Assembly: GCA_013398175.1 (NCBI GenBank)
Contig: VZRZ01005412.1
Coordinates: 56,014-120,013, forward strand
From: Climacteris rufus
Lineage: Eukaryota > Chordata > Aves > Passeriformes > Climacteridae
Length of the DNA stretch: 64,000 nucleotides
Direction: 5' to 3'
Position numbers and translations under genes: made by a program. Shown piece by piece: positions 1 through 12,500 of this stretch. The first letter of the stretch is position 1. The number at the start of each line of letters is the position of its first letter. The notes under the pieces are model-generated. The model did not search any database. It had not been told where the DNA came from and worked only from the letters and a program-made list of their open reading frames with translations.

Positions 1-2511
1 TTTATATGTGGTAAAAATAATCCGATACGTGTTTCTACAGTGCCTTTCACCTGTTGTCCTCAAAGCACATTAATCAAATCTCAGATACCCAGATGAGGCA
101 GATAAAAGTGATTGTTCCATATTGAGTGATGTGGAGAGATCTAAAGTGACTTGACATTGTCATACCACCAGTCAGCAACAGAAACAAGAACAGAAAGCAG
201 ACCGATGACTAGCCTTGTATGGGGTTTATTCTGTGTCAGCACAAAAAACTACAACTGAAAACGCTCCATTGTTTCAGCATTACAGAAATTATGCAGTGCT
301 TAACCCTTTATGATCTATCAGGATTTTTCCAGTTCTGTTTAAACTATCATGTCTTTCATATGTAAATGTTTGCCAGGGTTTGGTTTCTTTCCACTCAGTA
401 GTTTCTCTGTTCATATATTCACTCTAGTTTGAAAAGTCAAGATTGAAATATCTGATTTTTTTTTTGTAATGATTCATCTATCTAAAGGATTAGTTTAAAT
501 TAACTAAATAAAAGCATCTTGGTTTTCCAGAGTATTTAGTACAAATGCTGGCACAAAAGTATAGAAAATGTTAGGGAAAAAAACCTCCTTATTCATTAAG
601 AAGTTGGCTGAAATCAGAGAGGTAATAATTGACTACTTTGAAGGCTAAAAATAATTTATACCATATTCTAGGAAGAGTCTCTGGAGTTACACTAAAGCAG
701 AGACAACACATCCCATCATTATAACACAGGGAATTTGTATCAAGCAGAAAGTCTTTATGAAACCAAATAGTAACATAAATTATCATTATTTTCCACCTAT
801 TAATGGTAGATTCATATTCTGGATTTTTATAGGAGTGCTACAGAAAAGTTGAGGGGTGTGGGAGGCTACTTACTGAGAAGCTTTACTTTTGCTATTTCTG
901 GCATGTGTCCAGATGGATTAACAGTATGCAAATTTAGATTATTTTTAAGTACTTCAGAGCTGGTCTACTGCCACGGTTGGTAAGATTTCACTTATATTAA
1001 TTAGCACGTTTTTTGTAACATCTTGCTTACTTAAGAAATTCTGTAAATCTCTAAGACATATTTCAAAAAGACTTAGCAGGTTTAGCACCCTTTTAGTACA
1101 ATTTATTTACTCAGAAAAACGAATCAAATTAGAGGCATCTCAGAACTGCATTTTCTGATCATTAAATGTAAGCAAGAAAAAGTTTCAGTGTCATCAGTAA
1201 GGAGGCAGGTTAAGAGCATTACACTTGTCATTAGTATTCAGAAATGCAAAGCAGAGCTTAGTAACTCCCCAGGCCTATTAATGGCAGCCCAGTTCAGAAG
1301 CAGGAAGAGCCTGCAAGAAGATAGAGTTTCCGTTAGGTATTCCCAATTGAAAATGTATGGGAATATAGAAATGCAGCATAAAATGAACTGGGGGAATTAA
1401 AAATCTCGTGTCAGAGAACCGCTTTGGTTCCCATGTTGGAGTTGGAACTCCACAGTTCCATCCTTTCCAGCTAATTTGGGTGGCACAGGCAGCCCATGGC
1501 CTCAGTTACAACACAGTTACACTTTGGAGATCACCCATTACTGCCAGAGAACTTGCTACCTTTGATACCACTTCTTTTAATTCATCATAATCCCAGCAGG
1601 GCTGAACCAGGAGAGTTCTGTTCCAGTCTCCTCTGCATTTACCTGTGTAGTTCTCATCCAGTCTGACTCAGACATAATCGCCTTCTCCTCCACGGGATAC
1701 AACCTAGATATTCTCTGCATCTTGTTCCTAGTTCTGTCCCTCTTCAACCCCTCTGGCCTTTCATCCCAGTTCTCCCTATCTCCTTCCTCTCTGATCCAGC
1801 AGTTCTCTTCTTAGTCTCCCACTTCTGCAGCATCTTTCCACAAATACCAAATACTTCTCTTCTGTGTGGTATCAACATCACCCCTGGCTGTTAAGAAGGG
1901 AACCAAGAAAATCCAGTTCTGCTGCTGTAGCTGAATTTTGGACCATGCTTAGTTCAGACAGAATCACTGACAAACTGAACTGTCAAAGCTTCAAACAGAT
2001 CTCTACCTCAGTATATGCAAACTGACAGTCTTCAGAGACCTGTGATTTAAACAAGTCTAGAGAGACTCTCACACGCATGCCAAAAAACATATCCTTCCTG
2101 ACAAAGCAGAGCCCTTGTGCCAAAGCAAGGAGGCTGTCAGAGTCTGCAGTAAAATGGACTGGAAGGATTTGAAGAGTCAAAGCCAATTCCTTTTCTTCAC
2201 CTACAGTTTTTGATTGAAACTTGACAGAAATTTTAGTGAGTTTTCACTACAAAGTCAACGTTTCCTCTGAGACACATCCTTTTTCTGTCCAGACAGACAA
2301 AATTGGCCCTATCCTATGGCACTGAAGATTGGTTCCAGGGAAAGTAATGGCCCTGCTCCTGAACTTTCTACAAAGGAACATAGTGCTCCAAAGTACCGGT
2401 GCGATTTTAAAGCAACGCTTTTTTAACAATTCTGCTTCTCTTAGCCTCAGCTCTGTGTCTGGTATCTCTCCTGCTTTGCTACTGGAATAAAAAACACACA
2501 GAAAAACAAAC
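1..2511. other. AT-rich non-coding stretch left of the last visible SRCR exon
   Basis: No exon could be recognised here on either strand. It should contain, or lead to, the exon for the second half of the SRCR domain begun at 2662-2512. I searched the minus strand for its expected pattern (Trp-x-x-Val-x-Cys, then three further cysteines) and did not find it, so that exon probably lies beyond position 1. Short open frames, such as the one around 1983-2186 on the minus strand, show no family signature. Confidence 0.6.
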
Positions 2512-2662
2512 CCAAGGCCAAGCTGCCGACAGACAACTTCAGCATCTGCATCATCCCACTGGTCATCACAGACTGTGCCCCACTGGCCTCCGTGGTAGAC
2601 TTCCACTCTTCCTTCGTGGCCATTGCTCCCGCCAGCCAGCCGGATCGGGGTGAAGACAGGGG
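2512..2662 (-). CDS. SRCR gene exon: first half of second SRCR domain
   Basis: This 151-bp exon starts after the acceptor tttgctcacag and ends before the donor gtttgt, a rather weak donor. It translates as PVFTPIRLAGGSN...EGRVEVYHGG, then WGTVCDDQWDDADAEVVC and RQLGLG. It carries the two first-half cysteines and the acidic Cys-Asp-Asp motif typical of cation-binding SRCR domains. Its first two bases complete a codon begun by the final G of exon 4446-4268, giving Ala. It is 12 bp longer than the equivalent exon of the preceding domain, and both lengths leave a remainder of 1 when divided by 3. Confidence 0.9.
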
Positions 2663-5600
2663 CTGTGAGCAAACAGAGTATAGAAAATTATAGTCATTTA
2701 TTTCCTAAAATAGAATTCTGATAGTAAAGAAAAAGGAAGATGGCTTAATGGTTTCTCTGACATCACTCAAGAGTCACATTTTCTTTTTGCTAGTTAGATG
2801 GAAAACCTGAAGGTAAACTTAGAAATGAGTTCCCTTATGCTTTACTCTCACTAGCTGAAAAATATTATACAGACAAGTAACCGTATTGATCTTGAATTAC
2901 CCAAATGTCAGAGATTCACAGACACTTCGTGCTGTAAGGCCAAATACTCAATCAGTCAGTAGTGCTGCATTTCTACCAGTAAGAGCAAAAATTGGGTAAA
3001 ATCTGAAGCAAGAGGCAAAAATTATTTAATGGACACAGAAATAGTAATTCATCCTCATGTTTTCTCATTCCTTTAGGAAATCCAGTCAGAGCAGTGAAAT
3101 CTCTTTTTGACTGTGGAGTCTCACTTGAATTGTGCAAGTATTGTTCCCTTCCTGTTTCTGGTCCTTTCAAATCAGTAGCTCTGTTCTGGTGCATCAAGAT
3201 ACTGTCTTGAAAGCATCACTGCTGCATAAATCTATAATAATGGAAACAGCTTAAAGCCATATAAAACCCCATAATTGCTCGAATATTAACAAGGTGATTT
3301 TAAAGTTTCACCATATCTAACATATGAATGATTTAAAAGTGGAATAATTTTTGTGTAGTTTTCCACTCACTTAATGCTGCTATTTAATCTAGTTGGTGGT
3401 TATAAAATAAAAAAACAATATGAGGGCATTTCTCCAATTTCATGTATCAGTTTCACTAATATGAAATTGAGGGGGATGTAATTATTTAAAAGGATTAGTT
3501 GCAATAGAACCTGCAAAATGTGTAAATATTTCTAGTTTTCAGTTTCTTTAGGCAAAACTATTGCTTTGGTCCTTCAATTTGTCTCCTAGCTTTAAAAGAT
3601 TGTCCCTTCCTTCTACTCAGTAGTTTTCTAAGTCAAGACCAAAATCTTCTTTTGAAAGTCATTTATCAAAATATTGCTCATTAATAGGAGAACTTCAGGA
3701 CAAGAGTGCACCTGCCTCCTTTGGGTAGGAGTGTAAGGAGGAGAGGAAAGGCAGCACGGAACTGGGTGCAGCCGCACCTTTTGGTTACAGCTGAAGCATT
3801 GGCACTGCCAGCTCCTCAGCACTGCCAGCCCAGCACTCCTTGAGACTAGCAGGATCTTCAGTCTGATCTTCAGCCTGCCCATTTAGTCACATGTTGATTA
3901 AAACAATATGAAATATCTTAAAAGCATTAATGATAATTGTTTTCCTGGTAATATAACTCCGACAGTAAAAGAAGCATGTGGGGTAGCAATCCTACTTTTA
4001 CAGCCAGAGATTCCTGCTACTTTACCCTTTCTCACAACTTACATCTCAAAGGAACAATTTGCATGTTGATTATGAAAAGGTAAAAAGTTGTTAAACTAGT
4101 TGCTGCCTGCACAGCATAGATATATTGGAAGCAGTTAATGATGCAATGATTCAATGTGTGTAATTTTCTGCTCCAAGAAGTCTTTACATTTTTTTCTAAT
4201 TAAATAATGAGTAATTATTAGTACTTCTATTTAAATAAGATAACAAAACCTTATGTATTTTTTTTACCCAGGGAGGAGCTACATTTGACAGCAGCTGCCA
4301 TTTTTTGAGGACATGTCCCATCCTGCCAGGTGTCTTTTTCACATAACAGTATGTTTTCTTCATCGCCACGACAACGCACTTCACTCCAGAAAACAGGAAT
4401 AAGGCCTAGTCCAGAAAATGGTATGTGTTTGGCTGTACCTTTTTCCCTGTAAGAAGAATAATCAGGATAGGACATCAGAGTGGGGAGAAGGGAAGTGAGA
4501 ACATTTTCTCATATATAAATCTTGGAGTAGAAAAGCAATGGCTTTCTTCAGTAGTGTAAATTCATCAACATTTTCATACACTTCAGCATTGTCTTCTGCA
4601 CAAAGAAATGTAACAGATGTGACCCAGTTCTCACCATTTTGTTGTGGGATATTTTAGTACAATGATTGTGTTGCTGCAGAACCAGCTACATTCCTCTTCT
4701 CCCAGTTCTTAACCACAAAAATCAACACAGAGTCCACAGTCCACAGGTGAATCTACAGTACCAGCCCACTGCAGTTACAATTCCAGGAGAGGCCAATGCC
4801 ACCAGGCCTTTCTCCCTTGTTTTGTCCTTTACTCCGTGAAAACATACCAATGCTCTGCCCATAAATGTCATATATTGTGGTTGTGATGATGGGACAGTGA
4901 AACCACCTCACACTCCATTAGATCAGGCCCATGTCCATTTTTCTCTATTCAGCCATTCCCATCCAGCCAGCACATTTTATAAACAGCCCCCTTTCCTTCT
5001 ACTGAATCTACAGTAACATTTATAGAGCCATCTTGTCTTCCATGTAAAGCTCAACAAATTTAAAACAAAGCCCAAATATTGTAATATCAAAGGAACAGAT
5101 AGCTGGATGGAGCACCTGGAAAGCACCAGGAATACCTCATGAGTTCACCTGGTGGTACATAGATCCAAATTTCTGCCAACCATTCAACATAACACAAACT
5201 TCCAACTGCTGTTTGCTCGAGGCTTTTTGGCCTGAGTTCAGCTTTGAGCCATTTCTGTTGAAAAGACCAAACCATTCAGCTGTATCACTGAACTACTTTT
5301 GCTAGCAGTGATCTTGTTCAGCTGAAATGTTCAGGGTATGGAAAGCAGATAGGACTTAGATGAAAATGAGGGAAGGGGGTACTGCACGTAGACAGCTGAA
5401 GTCATAAGCAAAATCACAGCCTCCAGATGGCTGAACTTTTATCTCATCTAATCCTCATATTTTTATAAGTTGGCATAGTGTGTCCAGATTAATAGTGAAC
5501 ATTATAAACCAGCTTAGATTCAGTTCTGGCTAGCAGTCTTAAAAAGTGGGATAACCATTAGGAATGTCACAGTGCAAGTCTGCTATAAAAGCCCCTTACT

Positions 5601-6512
5601 GCTTGTAGCAAGGAAAATCACTGCTTTGGTGTGTGAGTGAAAGAAATGTTAGAAAGGCAATAAAGGCAGCCAAATTATGCTGAAGGGTGCTGTTATTAAC
5701 TCCATTCTGCAGCAGTGGGAAGTGGTGCTCAGTGAGGACAATGCTGGGACTTTCAACCTCTCAAGTATTGCTATAGCTCTAAAACGTTGCTATTTTCCAA
5801 AAACTTAGGATGAATTCCAGGTGCTTTTGGCATGAAAGAATGGATGATTACCAGGATAACCCCTTGCTCCTAAGAACCAGGAATTTTCCTATGATTAGGA
5901 GCCCATGTAGAGTGTAGTTCTGGCCACACTTACATTGTTACAGATTCAGTAACCTCACTGGAGGTGGCTGTTCTTAACTGACACTTGGATATGTGAGATC
6001 AGGATCGGACCACATATCTCTGCCCTTGTGGACATCTCCTGGATGTTTAGTAGAGCAGTTTGTGTTTGCCCTAAGCTTTCTGACCTGTTCACACATCTCA
6101 CTTTGGAAGCAAAGCATTTGCTATGGTCTGCTCCTGTCCAGATCCCATATGCATCTTCCTGATGAAATACTGATTCCCACAGCAGCCTCTTTGAAGTGTA
6201 ACGTGACTGAAGCAAGCAAAGTATTTTGGGAAGAAAAATTTCAGCATTCAACAACTTTCAAACAGAGAAAGCAATCAAACACAGAAAGCCCTCAGGATTT
6301 ACAAAACAGATTGTCCTTATATTGAAACATCCTTAAAATAAGTTGACTGATTTTTACTCAAACTGAAACTTACCCAAGTGCAAGCTGTCGACATACAACT
6401 GTCGCATCATTATTGTCCCAATGGCTCCCACAGATTGTTCCCCAGATTCCATTCACATAAACTTCCACTGTACCTTCAAACTCATTCTTGCCTCCCTGGA
6501 GTCTCACTGACC
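2512..6512 (-). CDS. Group A SRCR-domain protein gene, partial (three exons seen)
   Basis: Three minus-strand exons (6512-6374, 4446-4268, 2662-2512) splice in phase into one and a half SRCR domains. Each domain is bounded by phase 1 introns and split by one phase 2 intron. This two-exon layout and the six cysteines per domain mark group A SRCR domains, as in neurotrypsin (PRSS12), LOXL2-4, MARCO or SCARA5; group B domains usually use one exon and eight cysteines. Such domains sit in secreted or cell-surface proteins and bind ligands or partners. The first domain is complete, about 106 residues: its first half ends in VVCRQLALG and its second half has cysteines in EVRCRG, LLCEK, GTCPQ and AVKCS. 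The second domain starts IRLAGGSN and continues WGTVCDDQWDD. No protease, lysyl oxidase or transmembrane exon is visible, so the family member cannot be named. The 5' end may be the CpG island near 14.5 kb; the 3' end lies outside the window. Confidence 0.88.
2663..4267 (-). other. Intron of the SRCR gene (1.6 kb)
   Basis: This phase 1 intron lies between the first and second SRCR domains. The donor is CTGG|gtaaaa at 4267 and the acceptor is tttgctcacag at 2663. The interior is AT-rich, with no recognisable repeat or exon. Confidence 0.8.
4268..4446 (-). CDS. SRCR gene exon: second half of first SRCR domain
   Basis: This 179-bp exon follows the acceptor ttcttcttacag and ends at the donor gtaaaa. 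It encodes EKGTAKHIPFSGLGLIPVFW, then SEVRCRGDEENILLCEKD and a segment with GTCPQ and AVKCSSSL. The four cysteines complete the six-cysteine group A set. The first base G completes the Gly codon opened by exon 6512-6374, and the last base G opens an Ala codon finished by exon 2662-2512. This phase agreement on both sides is the best evidence that the exons belong to one gene. Confidence 0.9.
4447..6373 (-). other. Phase 2 intron inside the first SRCR domain (1.9 kb)
   Basis: The donor is CTTGG|gtaagt at 6373 and the acceptor is ttacag ending at 4447. It contains overlapping open frames on both strands at 5955-6325 that match no family I know and look fortuitous. No repeats were recognised. 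Confidence 0.8.
6374..6512 (-). CDS. SRCR gene exon: first half of first SRCR domain
   Basis: This 139-bp exon follows the acceptor tttttttaactag and ends at the strong donor gtaagt. It encodes SVRLQGGKNEFEGTVEVYV, then NGIWGTICGSHWDNNDATVV and CRQLALG. The domain core is intact, but the usual acidic pair after the first cysteine (Cys-Asp-Asp) is Cys-Gly-Ser here, so a metal-assisted binding site is probably missing in this domain. The exon starts at phase 1, so at least one more exon lies upstream on the minus strand. No further SRCR half-domain was found between 6.5 and 14 kb. Confidence 0.9.
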
Positions 6513-9500
6513 CTAGTTAAAAAAAATTAAAACCAAAACAATTACACCTCCAAGATATCCATTGCTCAGTTGATGTATCCCACACTGACTCTGAACCTCA
6601 TTTTCCCCGAGTTCCTGTTTCATAGATTAGTGAGCTGTTTCCAAGGAACATTCTGGCACACCTAACATTCTTATACAGTGATATACAAATCAAGAGAGCC
6701 TTATTTTTTTACATGAGGAAAGCATTTTGCTCCTTATACTGAAATTGCATCATATTTCTGATCCTTCTGATGCTAGAAATTAGTGCAAGATCTAACAAAG
6801 AAAAAGTACTTATAGACTACCTAATTATTTAAATGTGATTTCCTCTACCCAAATGAACAAAACATATATATATTTATATCTATATGAATGCTATACTTTT
6901 ATCTGTCACAAAATTCCATTGACCTTAAGGGAATCAGAAAATAACCACATGGATTGCATAGCTTTTGCTCTGACCCATGTTACATTCTGCATGTCACAGA
7001 TGTCAGCAGATTATTTTAGCCAAGGAATGCATTTGTTCATACTTTTCTCAGACAGAAAAACGCTGGATGTAGTTCTATCAATTCATGAGAGGTCTTTACC
7101 AAATTCTCAGACAAAACAAGGTAAAACCATAAGGAAATGGCTAAAAGAAGTGGGGAAGGAAAAAAGTGCTTCTTGAGAGCGACAGAACACAGAAATCCAG
7201 GAAAATCAGCAGATTTTGCATTTTCCTATTACAGTAGTTTTACTTGAGATGCCAGATGCATCTGCTGTTGAAGGTAGCCAAGTGCCACTGGCAAAAGTGG
7301 GGAAAGGCCGGCCATGAGTATAACTACACAGAAGCAAAAGAGAATCACAACAGAGCAGTGACTCAGCAAGAAATAATAAATTTCTGTTAAATTATCAAAC
7401 ATAGCCCAACTATTAATTAGTACTACCTGAAATCCCAGTTAATCCATCTGCCTCTGTTCTGTGATCTACATAGAAGCTACACCAGCATCCAGTTTGCAGG
7501 GAGTTTAGCAACAGGATGAAAATAGTCAATGTTTGTGCCTGCATTTCACTGTATGTGTGTTCCTGTTTGTGTAAATAATGAAAATAATAGGTAGATCCAT
7601 TTTTTTCTTCTGAGCTCGTGTCCTGGTTTTAGTTCAGTATATTTTATAAAACCACGAAGCCAAACAACTGCCAAATTACTCGAGGAATTAATTAACCTCA
7701 TATTTGGTTTGACATGTTCCTTTTTGCCTCCTGTTTACTTTCTCAGCAGTAACTTACAGTGCAATAATTTACAAACAACATTTATTCATCTCGTGTTACA
7801 GAGTGAGCTGTCATTCCTAAGAGAGGATTATTACTGAGTCAATTATAACAATACTGTAGACATGTTGCACATCATTTATCTGTCTTTACAATTTTTCTCT
7901 TTGTGTTTTTCTGTATGTGTCACATACAGACAGTGTCTGGAATTCTGTTTATTTCTGCTCTTCAGCAGACTTTTGTATAGACTATTATTTTCACTTGAAA
8001 CATCAACTGCAGTCATAGCAAAGTGATTCCTGACATACCAGAAAGCAAGTTGGAAGATGTCATCTCCAAAAATAAGTTTATTTTAGTGCATGATTGCTTA
8101 CAGTCCTGCATGACACCTACTGAAATCAATACAGTGTTTCCTGAGTACACATTACACAATGTTGCTTTTCAAATATTTGAATAAGGGAGTACTTGAAGAA
8201 TAAAATTCCCTTCTAAGCATTCCGTGGCAGAATTTGGCTCACTCCTTGTTCTATATTTACAGATTTCCCAATGACAGCAGGGGAAGAACTTAGTCATGTA
8301 CACAGAGGAAAACACACAAGAGCATTGTTGAAGGTAATTTTGTAACAAATTTAAAATATTCTTGATTTTCACCTGATCAGTTAATCTAGAAAGAAAGAAA
8401 AAGAAAGCCTGTTTTTACACGCAGCTAATATTAAACCTGCCATTTAATAGAGGTAACCAAATATACGGTATATGCACTTTGAAGTATGTATCAACTGATA
8501 TCATATGACCCAGTCATAATTATGTAGCAAACAAATCAAAGGGCACACTAATGAGAACATTATTTCTCTGTTGTTTACTCAAAATGCTGCGGTATTCAGA
8601 CACCTGGTAGTTTTATTACCAGATCAAGAGATGCATTAGCTACAGTAGTGATGCCTCATAAACCTTAACATCAAGACTTTCATTACAGTAGCTTAGTTTA
8701 TCTTTCCAGTATATAAAACTCTTACTTCGTAATGAAACACAGCTCTGTGTGTGTTTCCTGTGTAAATTGATCACAGGGAATTGCATGATAACCAGCATGA
8801 TCTGCCATTGTGTATGTCTATGCTGTACTACCAAGTAACAATATTTTAACTGCAAGATAGTGTTTGCATTATAAAATTACCAGGAAACACTTTTTCACTT
8901 CATAGGCAGCAAGTAAACTAATATTTCTCACGATTGAAAGGATACTGATTAATTCTTAATTTCACTGGTTAAGTCTTCTGCTGTTCCTTTGTAACATCTC
9001 AAGCACCCCAACACCTGTGTCCAAGGGACTTCCTCTGTGCTGCCTCTAGAGCACAAGAACTCTGGAGAAGAGCATCTGCATTCCCTCTTAGGAAACAGGT
9101 CTGGCTTAAGTGTATGATTGGAGGCTGTAGGTTTCTGGAGTCATAAGTATGGTAGCATCTTAATTTTTTGAGCTACAATTTTTCAGCTGTTTTAGTTGCT
9201 AAAGAAAACGAAACATGTTGGGAGTAGAACTAATGCAGTAGTATCTACTCTTTCTGCTCTCCACCAGCTCAGTATGGTGTCAAGGCTCTGCTTATAGTGC
9301 TTATCAAACCTCCACTGCCTCAACACAAAGCTCAACAACAGGTAGAGGAGCACCTGCCCAAGGCTCTGCCCTCCTCAGCACTGCTCAGAAAGAGGGGGGA
9401 TGAGGAGAGGTGACCTGACCCCATGAGAGTTAGAAACAAGGGCACAGAGGCACAAAGCAGGCCTAAGAGGCAGCTCTAGAACACATACTGTGGTCTTAGA

Positions 9501-12500
9501 ACAGACTTAACTCAGCCCTTTATTAAAAGTACAATCTACTGTCTTGACAGAAACTCCTTAATTTATGAACACTCAAAAAATATGTGTGCATTTATTGTGA
9601 TTGTGTTCTAGCTGAGGTTACTGACGGTCAATTCCTGTTGTTTACATACAGTCTGGTAATTTTAGTTGTCCTGGTATCTGCCCAAGGCAGAGTCTTTCCT
9701 ATCTGCTATCACTGTTGCAAGGAGATTAAGTTATACTTGCAAATGCAAGGAAGTAAGGGTATCCCGTGGGTGCTGCTGAGACTTGCTCCTCAACACCTGC
9801 CATATAGGCTCAAGATGAGACACTTGGGAAAAAAGGGAGAGGAAAACCACCCAGCCAACTTTTAATTAACTCCAAAAAGCAGAAGAGCTTCAAAGGAATT
9901 GTGCTGTTGTGCTTGGCCTCTTTTCCTACACAGTCTCATATGCAGAGATGCTGGGTAACTTCAAACCCTGTTTCATTTTTTATGTTTCACTGGGAGCAAG
10001 CATTGTTACTGTGTGTGGCTGAATTGCAATAGAATGAGAATCACTTCCACTTCTGCTGTGTGTGTAAGTGCTGCAGCAGTGGGCTTTATGGTGTTGGCTA
10101 AAGGTGTGCCAGTAATTTCTTTATAAACACCTGTGTTCAAAGGTTTGCAGTGTGGCTGTAAATGTAGATTGGAAAAAGAGGGATCAAAAGGAGAAATTGT
10201 CTATGCCTTTCATAGGTGCTGTGTGCTTTGAAATGGCAGATTTAAAGCCAGGCAAAAGAAGTAATTTCATTTTTGGAGAACTGTAAAAACAACAAGTATG
10301 TTTATTTCTGCCTTAATTTCCAAGGTGTTCCAATGTGGGATAGTGCCACAAGAAAGTCCCTCTCTCTTGCCTTGGAGTCGCTTAGGTAAGTCCACATGGA
10401 CATCAAGTGTGAGGGTTTCCCATTGATACGTGCTGTATATCCCATGTAACCACGTTGTAACTTGTAGTATGTCAACACACTAGGGGGTGATCCATAGTAC
10501 ATATAAAAGAGTCTATCCCACTTTCAGAATGAAACTAATTCATCAGTGTGTATGAGGTACTATAGCACAGGTAAAATCTAACATTGGTTCAAATCAATGG
10601 CAACTTCCCTTACTTTCTAGAAGCAGGCCTGGCCTAAAATCAAAGAAATTAATCCTGTTGACTTCAGCAAAACTATGGATGATGCTCACTGTGATCAATG
10701 AATGCTCTTGTCTATCGGTGTCCTGAGCACTCCTCTTAGTCTAAAATTATAATTATTTCCCCTTGGTATTTTAACCTTGAAAAAAAAGGTGCCTCCATCA
10801 GAACTACTTCTTAAGAACTGTCTTGAGATTCAGTAGCAGTATTGCATACTCAATGATCCTTTATTAGAACTTTCATAAATATTGTATACACCGATTGTGC
10901 AATGTGCTGTGTTGGTTCCTGTGCAGCAGTGAGATCCATCATGTCAGCAGTCAGTGGTTTAATGCTCTGAGAAACTGAACTGAAACTGAGGAATGTAATG
11001 GGCTTAGAAGGACTGCAGTTGTCTTACGTGGGCAGAGCTGGAGAAAATGAGGGGTCTCACACTGTGCAGCTCTAGTAAGAAGGGTTCCAGAGGAGCTGCT
11101 TCTTAGAAGGAAAATATGGACATTCATTTTTAAGTTCTCATCATAAGCTATTAAAAAAACCCCAAACCCCAAAAGACCTTCCATGAACTGCCTGGACTAT
11201 AGTACAACAGGTAGGGAGAATAATCTAATGTTTATACTATGAGCCTGAGGCTTAATTCTTCTCTCACAAAAGCTTAGTGAAGCCTTATTTGATTGACATT
11301 AGTGGAATCACCCTGTGATAAAAGCAATTTTAATGGAAAGACTCTACAGTTAGGCCTTTCTGGAGATGTGTACTTTATTTCCAGTTCTGCTACTGACCTC
11401 TGACAAAGACATTTACCCTGGTTTGTATTGCTTCCTCTTTGTAATAGAAAGAAAAATAATTAACCTACTTGACTGAAAGTGCTTTAAATTAGATGTGTAG
11501 CAACATAGCATGAACAACATATGCAGAAAACTGTAACTACATGCCACTCGAACATAGTGTGGCAGCAGTTGCTTCCAGGTACTGAGCTAGGCCTCATTCT
11601 TGGAGCCTGAGTAAATTATTACAGGTAAATTATTAGCAGTAACTAAAAGACTAAATTCTGGTGGACTTATACTGGCTCTGTGTAGAGAGCACTCTTGTAT
11701 TCATTTATTGTCCTCTATGATTTCTTTGGTTAATCATGATAATTTTTATATATTTGTATATGGTTTAGCTTCCAAGGCATGAATAAGTAATATTACTCAG
11801 ATATTTTTAGAAGGAAGGAAGGAAGGAAATGAAACACCAAAACCTATTATTTTAAACTAGACTGGTACCATACAGTATAATTTCAAAGGCACTTTTTAAA
11901 AAAAAAATCTCATTGCTACTGTTTAAATATAAAGCAGTTTATTATATACACATGCACAAAGTTTAGCCAATTAACTTTGCCAGTAACTCTTATTATTTAA
12001 GCTGGAAAAGCCCAGAGATTTACAGGTAAGCCTTTGAATATGGTATTGTATTTAGTTATGGCAGGTGCCTAATACTGAGTATGGGCTTCCTTACCCAGAT
12101 ACTGAAGCAAGAGGTGCAGTGAGTTTGTCTTTGAGTGCTCTGTCCCTCTCTAGCTATAAACCACATCATAACACTGTCTCACTGGCATTTCTTTGGTTCT
12201 TGCAAGAAAGGAACATACTTCAGCGGGAATGTTATAATAATGTGTATTCCTGTGCTGATGTGTGTCCATGATCCACCTTAAGCCATCTCACAGTCTCTCT
12301 AATTCTTTCATATTGCCTCCGTGGAGGCTTTTGGACAGACCTTTGCCCTGGTGATGTCACTGGGAGTTTACCACTAAGTCAGGAACAGATGACCTGTCCA
12401 CTAGAAAGTATTGGCAATTGTTCAGTAGCTGTGTCCTCCCTCCCTCTTAGCATGGGCCAGCCTGGATTTCCTTTTTCTGTGGTTACAAAGCAGCACTCTG

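Noticed and set aside
1983..2186. Minus-strand frame considered as the missing second half of SRCR domain 2
   Set aside because: It lacks the WxxVxC pattern and the cysteine spacing, and no suitable acceptor in the right phase was found.
5955..6325. Overlapping frames of about 100 codons on both strands
   Set aside because: They lie in an intron of the SRCR gene, show no family signature and are typical chance length for the region.
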